A stretch of DNA of 64,000 nt, taken from NCBI RefSeq assembly GCF_958979055.1, contig NC_084891.1, positions 2,980,501 through 3,044,500 of the forward strand, given 5' to 3'. The position numbers were made by a program, and so were the translations under genes. The notes under the pieces were generated by a model, which made no database searches, had not been told where the DNA came from, and saw only the letters and a list, made by a program, of their open reading frames with translations. The DNA comes from Alnus glutinosa (lineage: Eukaryota > Streptophyta > Magnoliopsida > Fagales > Betulaceae). This document shows positions 57,952-64,000 of the stretch, piece after piece (position 1 is the first letter of the stretch; each line of letters opens with the position of its first letter).

Positions 57952-58177
57952 TTTTATGTATCGCAAGTCAAGCCATCCCATTGGGTTATGCCGTTAGGCA
58001 TTTCTCGTGCGGCCTAACACCGACCCTCCGAATTCAACTCGCTTGTCACTCCACTCTCTCTCTTGCGCGCGCGCTTTGTTTAGGGTGACACTGTCGAACG
58101 TCGTCGATCCGAATGGTCCCGATCTGATACGCCCATCCCCACAGCGAAACCCTGCGCCCTCCTCTCCGATCTCGAGA

Positions 58178-61100
58178 ATGGAGCCAGACGTGAGCATCGA
58201 GACTTCGTGCATGATCCGAGTGGCGGTCCTGCCGATCGGGACGGTCCCGCAGAGCCTCCTGCGGGAGTACCGGTCGATGCTGGAGCGGCACCAGACGATC
58301 CCGCTCTCGGGGATGAGCTCGTTCTACACGGAGCATCAGAAGTCGCCGTTCGCGCATCAGCCCTGGGACTCCGGCAGCCTCCGGTTCAAGTTCGTCCTCG
58401 GCGGCTCCCCGCCCAGTCCCTGGGAAGACTTCCAGTCCAACCGCAAGATCCTCGCTGTCATCGGCATCTGCCACTGCCCTTCCTCCCCAGATCTCGACTC
58501 CGTCATCGACCATTTCGGCTCCGCCTGCAAGGGTTACTCGTCCGCGCTCGTCCACCGCTGCTTCGCTTTTTGCCCCGGCGATTCGCAGGTATGTGCGCTT
58601 TCATTTGCTTGTTGTTTTTGTTAATAAATGGTTAAATCATTAAATTCACCATTTCATATGGGAACATTTGATCTGCCTTCACTAAAATAATTACACGTGT
58701 TGGGTCCCAAGGGGTTTTAAAACAATGGTTTAGTGATTGGATTCACAATTTCCAATTAGTGGTTGGGATAAGTGGTTGTTTATCAGTAGTTTGCGATTTG
58801 TTGACATAGATTATACTTATGGTTCTGAGGGTTAATTTATAGCTTTTAGGAGTCAATATTTGGCGGGTGTAGGGGAAATCAATCAAAATTGTGTAGTTCA
58901 TTGTCAAGTTTAGGTAAAAATGTATTTGTTAAGGCTATATATCGCTACAACTTCTTATGGTTTAGAGTTGCTATTGTTATTGAGCTCAAGAGGCTCTCAT
59001 TGTGACTGTGGAAGGCGAGGAGGTGTCAATTTACAGGGAAAATGGTTCAACCTTGCACTTAATTCGTCACAAATAAGTGTGAAATGTTTCCCATAGTATT
59101 GATTAGCAAAGTTCTCTATGAATCTATGTGTTTGTGGCTTTCGAAATGGTAATTATGGCTTTCTTATTGTTGGGGTTGGAAATGAAGGATATCATTCTAT
59201 ATTGACTGAATGGATCTAGTTATTGTTAATTTCTCTTTCTTTTTTTGGTCTTGACCGTTACCTTATTCGTGGCATGGCGTAATCACGGGTTTTATTTCTT
59301 ATTGCAGCTGGAGGACGGCAGTAAAAAGGGGGGTAACTTAATGTTGTTTCCACCTTCTGACCTTCAAACTCAAGAGTTCCACTTGCAGACGATGATGCAA
59401 GACATTGCTGCCTCATTGTTGATGGAATTTGAAAAGTGGGTTCTTAAGGCAGAATCTGCTGGAACTATACTGAAGACGCCGTTAGATTCTCAAGCCAGTC
59501 TCAGCTCAGAGGAGGTTTATGTTTAGGTGTCCTATAGGAATTTGAATCTATACATTTTCTCTCGAAGCTTCAATGAACTGTGAGATCCTGAATGTGTTTG
59601 AATTTGCAACTTAATTAGTATTTGGAAAAAAAATGCAGGTCATCAAGGCCAAAAAGCGAAGACTTGCCCGGGCACAAAAGACTATAGGTGATTACTGTTT
59701 GTTGGCAGGATCACCTGTTGATGCTAATGCCCACTATTCTACTGCATTAGAGCTTGCAAGATTGACTGGTGATTACTTTTGGTATGCTGGGGCGATAGAG
59801 GGTAGCGTTTGTGCTTTACTGGTAGGATTTATTTTTTTTTTTTCTGTTCTTTTTGTTTTGTTTTGTTTTGTTTTTTGTTTTTTGTTTTTTCATTTTCCCC
59901 CTAATTATGATTATGATCACTTGTGTCTGACAACTTTACTGGAAACTAACAAGAGGATTTACTCATTATTACTTCATAAATGTGTGGATGGATGTATGGA
60001 TATTGCTTTTCCAAGACAGATCTAAATATAACTCTATACTTTAACTATTTTATTTTCGAGATGTTTACATGCAAGAAAGTGCTCAAACAAGGATGGTAGA
60101 TATGTCTACTAGCATAAAATTTTCATGAAGACACATAAGTCTATCTATCTTTATGCCTATATCTTACAAACTCTAATAACTTATATCCTTGTTGAGATGT
60201 GTTGTAAGCCCATGAATCATTGTTGAATATCAAATCGGGTGTAATAATCGGCAAAGAACTAGCACCTTTCTTAGGCAAAGTGCCATTAGGGGTGGATCTT
60301 TGGTTCAATTCTTGCACGGCAAATCAAAAAGATGAAAATTGATTGGACTGGCTGCATCTTGTCATAAATTTAGACTTTCGGTAATAATTGCGTGCCAAAT
60401 ATAATTAGTGATTGGAAACAAGTTGATAAGGTGTGACAAATGTTAGGAATCTGTGAAAATTTTCCCGAATCAGTGAAAACAAGTTGGTAAACACTGCTTA
60501 CTATTTTGTGATTGTACTTGATAAATTTGGGGATAGTTTTGACACAGCATCAATTGGTCAATTAGGAAATACTTCGGTATGATGTGTGAATAAAGATCAA
60601 GAAACCAAAACAAGGTATATGTTGTTGTTAGATATAATGTGGTTACATGAGTTTTTGAATTACATATGATAGACAAGAAGACATGATAGCCATAAAAATC
60701 CTGACAGAATGGTGGTTTCATGCTGTTCTAGTGCATCCTTATGTTTGGTCAATTTTATTTTTTATTTTTTGTCTAGAATGCAGTGAAACATCCCTGTAAA
60801 TATTGAGTACCTGAATTTACTCATAAAAAATTGAGTACCTGATTCGTTATGTTTTACTAAGCTCCTCTCTTGATTGGTCTCAGATCCTTCTGTGCAGACT
60901 CTGTGTAGTTCTAGGCCTTTGGTTTACATACATATAATCTCTTTATCTTTATTTGTTTATTTACTTATTTTTACTGTTAACAGCTAGACCGAATGGGCCA
61001 AAACGATCCGGTTTTGGAGGAGGAGGTTAGGTATCGGTACAATAGTGTCATCTTGCATTACAGGAAGTCATTTATACAAGACAATGCTCAGAGGTAGTTG

Positions 61101-63468
61101 ACACGTCTTTCAACTTTTTGGCCAAGGAATGAGTCAATGACTCCAACTCTTCTCCAAATGATACTTCAATGTGTGTTGTAGATTACATGCAAAGTGTCTG
61201 TTCTTATTTCATCTTGTATGGTGGATTTCTCTGGTGATAGATTTCATCTCACTTTTGCTTTGTATTTTTTGCTTAGCAGTTTTTTGTTGTGCACGAGAAA
61301 ATAAAGCTGAGTTGTCTGTATTCAGATACGAATAGGTGAATTATAGTTAAAATGTACATCAGAAATTTACTAGGTTGTATACAGTAATGCTGATTTGCAA
61401 TCACAACTGTATGCAACAATGCCCTAAGATCTGGTGTAAATGATAATCTGAGTGCCTGTAAAATAGATAGAGTTCTGGGGTTTAGTGCCAGATCATTAGG
61501 GTTCTGATTAGTACTCTACTAATTACTCTCAAGGGCGTGGATGTAAACTGGGTTATACACAGGCTAGACAGAAGACACACAAAATTCTCTCTTTAATTAT
61601 GGTGATCATGACAGAATATTTAGGCCTACTTCTAGCCTGCAAGAAGAGAAATGTGGTTTCCACAATGCGATATACTTGTTTTAACCCTAGAACAAGATGC
61701 ATATTGCTTTCTGGTTTTTTGAAGAAAAGAAGCCACTGAGAAGGGTGTTTGTTAGAATGGAAGTTAGTGAAGTCATTATTCACGTAGTCAACATAAAACT
61801 TTGGTTTTGAGGTGAATATTGCATTGACGAAGTTTGGGTATTGTATAGTGATTGACATGTGGTATAGTATAGGATTCATCTACAGTTTTAAAAGCTTTTA
61901 GGAGCATCATTGTACTTGTTTTTTTTAACTTTTTAAAGTTCAGTAAAGAAAACCCACAATTTATGATACCTTCAAAATTATCAATGGCAATCCAAAGTGT
62001 TATGCCAAAGCATGAAAACTAGATACAAGGTGCTGTTTTAGAGTCACTGGCCTACTTTTTTACACCATATAACCGTCAAATAAGTTCACAGTATTGGTGA
62101 ACAAAAATGGTATACCCAGGCTGGGACTTTAGAAAACTGAGTTCTGCATGCGTTTACCTAAATATCGTAGTCTATATCATAAAAGTGTAATGCTAAATAC
62201 TTAACTCCCATTCCACTCACATATAACTGGGTTGATGTGGCAGTGCCCATAAACTATTGGATCAATATTTATTTAAGAAAGAAAAAATATAAGGGCTTAT
62301 GGGCATTGCCACATGAGCTCAGGTATGGGAGTGGGATGAACGTTGAGTATTTAGAATTACTCGTCATAAAAAGCTTTGAGAGGAACACGTGTTTCTGGGG
62401 CTGGTATGATATACTGTATTGTGGAAAGAAGTTAGTATAAGGCGATTGCTCTCATTATAAGAGAAGTAGCGATAGGGCCTTCTTTTTATTTGCCTATGTT
62501 TTTCTTCCTTTTTATTTTTTGCTTTAATTTAGTTTACAATTAATTAAGTTATATTAGTTATTAAATAAATATAATTGATACATCCTTCTGCTTAAATAAC
62601 AGAAGCTCGAGCTTCCTATTCTTTTCCACTTCTAGTTTAGTTTGTAATTAAATGCATTCCATATTGGGAGTTATATTACCTTCTTCATACTGGAATATCT
62701 TGAAAGTTGATATTATTGTCATTATTATTATAAGAGAAGTAGCGATAGGGCCTTCTTTTTATTTGCCTATTTTTTTCTTCCTTTCTATTTTTTGCTTTAA
62801 TTTAGTTTACAATTAATTAGGTTATATTAGTTATAAAATAAATATAATTGATACATCCTTCTGCTTAAATAACAGAAGCTCGAGCTTCCTATTCTTTTCC
62901 ACTATAGTTTAGTCTGTAATTAAATGCATGCCATATTGGGAGTTATATTACCTTCTTCATACTGGAATCTCTTGAAAGTTGATATTATTGTCATTATTAT
63001 TTATTTTGATGTTTACTCTGCAGAGTTTCACCCCTAAGCTTTGAACTTGAGGCCACATTGAAATTGGCAAGGTTCCTTTGCAGGTGATTTTTCTGTTGAA
63101 CCTTAGTATATAGCATAAACTATTCTTCCCAAAATTATTTCTTCATCTTACATTTATTTTTCTTTTTAACTTTTTACAGAAGAGAGCTGGCTAAGGAGGT
63201 AGTGGAGTTGTTGACAAGTGCTGCCGATGGTGCTAAATCATTAATTGATGCCAGTGATAGGCTAATATTATTTGTTGAAATAGCCCGTTTATATGGCGCT
63301 CTTGGTTATCAGCGAAAAGCTGCCTTTTTTTCGAGGCAGGTTGCTCAGTTGTATCTGCAACAAGAAAATAGACTGGCTGCTATTAGTGCCATGCAAGTTT
63401 TGGCAATGACAACAAAGGCGTATCGTGTTCAAAGTAGAGCATACACCTCTGAACCTTCTCTTCCTGAT
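58178..63468 (+). CDS. TRS120: TRS120, TRAPPII complex subunit (TRAPPC9 homologue), 5' part
   Basis: Six exons join in frame: 58178-58588, 59308-59514, 59639-59821, 60984-61093, 63024-63083 and 63180-63468, giving the first 420 residues of a protein of roughly 1,190. The start MEPDVSIETSCMIR and blocks such as SFYTEHQKSPF, LRFKFVLGGSPPSPWEDFQS, FHLQTMMQDIAASLLMEFEK, AHYSTALELARLTGDYFWY, SPLSFELEATLKLARFLC and QRKAAFFSRQVAQLYLQQEN match plant TRS120. Family knowledge: TRS120 is a TRAPPII-specific tethering subunit at the trans-Golgi network, needed for cell-plate assembly and polar trafficking. The N-terminal part lies in the Trs120 domain. No break is seen; the donor at 63469 (GTGAGT) leads to exons beyond the window. 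Confidence 0.96.
62186..62365. mobile_element. Small foldback MITE in TRS120 intron 4
   Basis: The left arm GTAATGCTAAATACTTAACTCCCATTCCAC pairs with the inverse of GTGGGATGAACGTTGAGTATTTAGAATTAC, and inner words (GTGGCAGTGCCCATAA, TTATGGGCATTGCCAC) also pair. The element is about 180 bp. Confidence 0.7.
62454..62999. repeat. 273-bp tandem duplication in TRS120 intron 4
   Basis: 62454-62726 and 62727-62999 are near-identical units (starting ATTATAAGAGAAGTAGCGAT, ending GATATTATTGTCATTATTAT), with only a handful of differences, so the duplication is recent. It ends 24 bp before exon 5. Confidence 0.93.
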
Positions 63469-64000
63469 GTGAGTATTCAAGTATTAAGCAATAAAAGACC
63501 TGGTCTTATTTTTGGGACTTGAGAGTTCATATTATCTGAACTGTTGAAACAATTTATGCATTTGAGACATCAATTCTTGGTTTTTATGCTGGTAGTCAGC
63601 CATCTGTGATTGTAGTTCTTTTGTGATACTGGCTAACAATGGTCCTTTATCTTTATTCAGTTCTGTCACTGTTGCATCTCCTGATAACATCTACCAGTCA
63701 TCACTCTAATTGATTTTAAACCTATTGTTTTTGGAACTTTGTTCAGATATATGACCTCAAATTGTAGCTTCTCAAAAAATTAGATGACCTAAAATCGTTG
63801 ATTTTAAAGACTGCCAAAAGCTTCATTGTTTGGCGTAACATGAAAGCTTGTGATCAGATGGATGAATGAATGAATTGCAATCATCTAAACCTCCTAAAAT
63901 ATTCAAATTTCTCCGATCTCCATGAGACCTTTCTAGTTTCTACAATGACGGGCCCCAATCTGAGGACAGGACACATACTCAGACCATCTTTGGGAAGTTT
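63469..64000 (+). other. TRS120 intron 6, running off the window
   Basis: No further TRS120 exon is seen before the window ends, so the intron is longer than 530 bp. Confidence 0.7.

Noticed and set aside
58046..58555. 169-codon minus-strand frame
   Set aside because: It is antisense to TRS120 exon 1, which is clearly the coding strand by family match and splicing.

Overview
This is nuclear DNA of a flowering plant, almost certainly a eudicot and probably a repeat-rich woody species. The evidence is spliced genes with GT/AG introns, close matches to plant-only proteins, an AT-rich background crowded with plant-type MITEs, LINEs, SINEs and LTR remnants, and a piece of chloroplast DNA lying in nuclear sequence. 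I see no bacterial operon, CRISPR array, rRNA or intact tRNA gene.

The window holds four cellular genes. (1) An intronless gene at 7700-8221 (+) encodes a 173-aa basic protein whose C-terminus carries a YAG...LPLP motif of the PNRC/Edc1 type, which points to mRNA decapping. (2) A five-exon gene at 34354-38122 (+) encodes a 248-aa plant protein with a basic stretch, a leucine-rich coiled coil and a DLNxxP (EAR-type) motif. (3) A 14-exon gene at 43105-53058 (-) encodes a complete 608-aa ALF4 (ABERRANT LATERAL ROOT FORMATION 4, glomulin-like) protein. (4) TRS120, the TRAPPII subunit, starts at 58178 (+). Its first six exons (420 codons) are here and the rest lies off the right edge. ALF4 and TRS120 are divergently transcribed neighbours and are also consecutive loci in Arabidopsis (At5g11030, At5g11040), so this end is a conserved block whose 5.1-kb spacer has filled with insertions.

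The remainder is layered mobile DNA. 0-6 kb: duplicated 5'-flank-like sequence, a minus-strand LTR-retrotransposon fragment, and a solo LTR sitting inside a foldback element. 8.8-12.8 kb: a tandem duplication behind the decapping-type gene, with three foldback elements that carry CACGTG boxes. 13-18 kb: a TTA-flanked MITE, SINE pieces and a 2.2-kb hAT-like element. 18.7-27.7 kb: a decayed LINE fragment on the minus strand, itself hit by a small hAT-like element and a solo LTR, then a near full-length 5.85-kb LINE with a 14-bp target-site duplication. 28-34 kb: MITEs and gene-poor AT-rich DNA. 38-43 kb: a tRNA-derived SINE and two more MITEs. 53-58 kb: a tandemly duplicated MITE-bearing block, a plastid rps12-rps7 insertion and a MITE just before TRS120.

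I did not find an obvious new multi-gene system. The most unusual structural signal is a GC-rich, self-complementary cassette (GGGGTGGC...GCCACCCC) that recurs in the centre of several otherwise different AT-rich palindromic elements.
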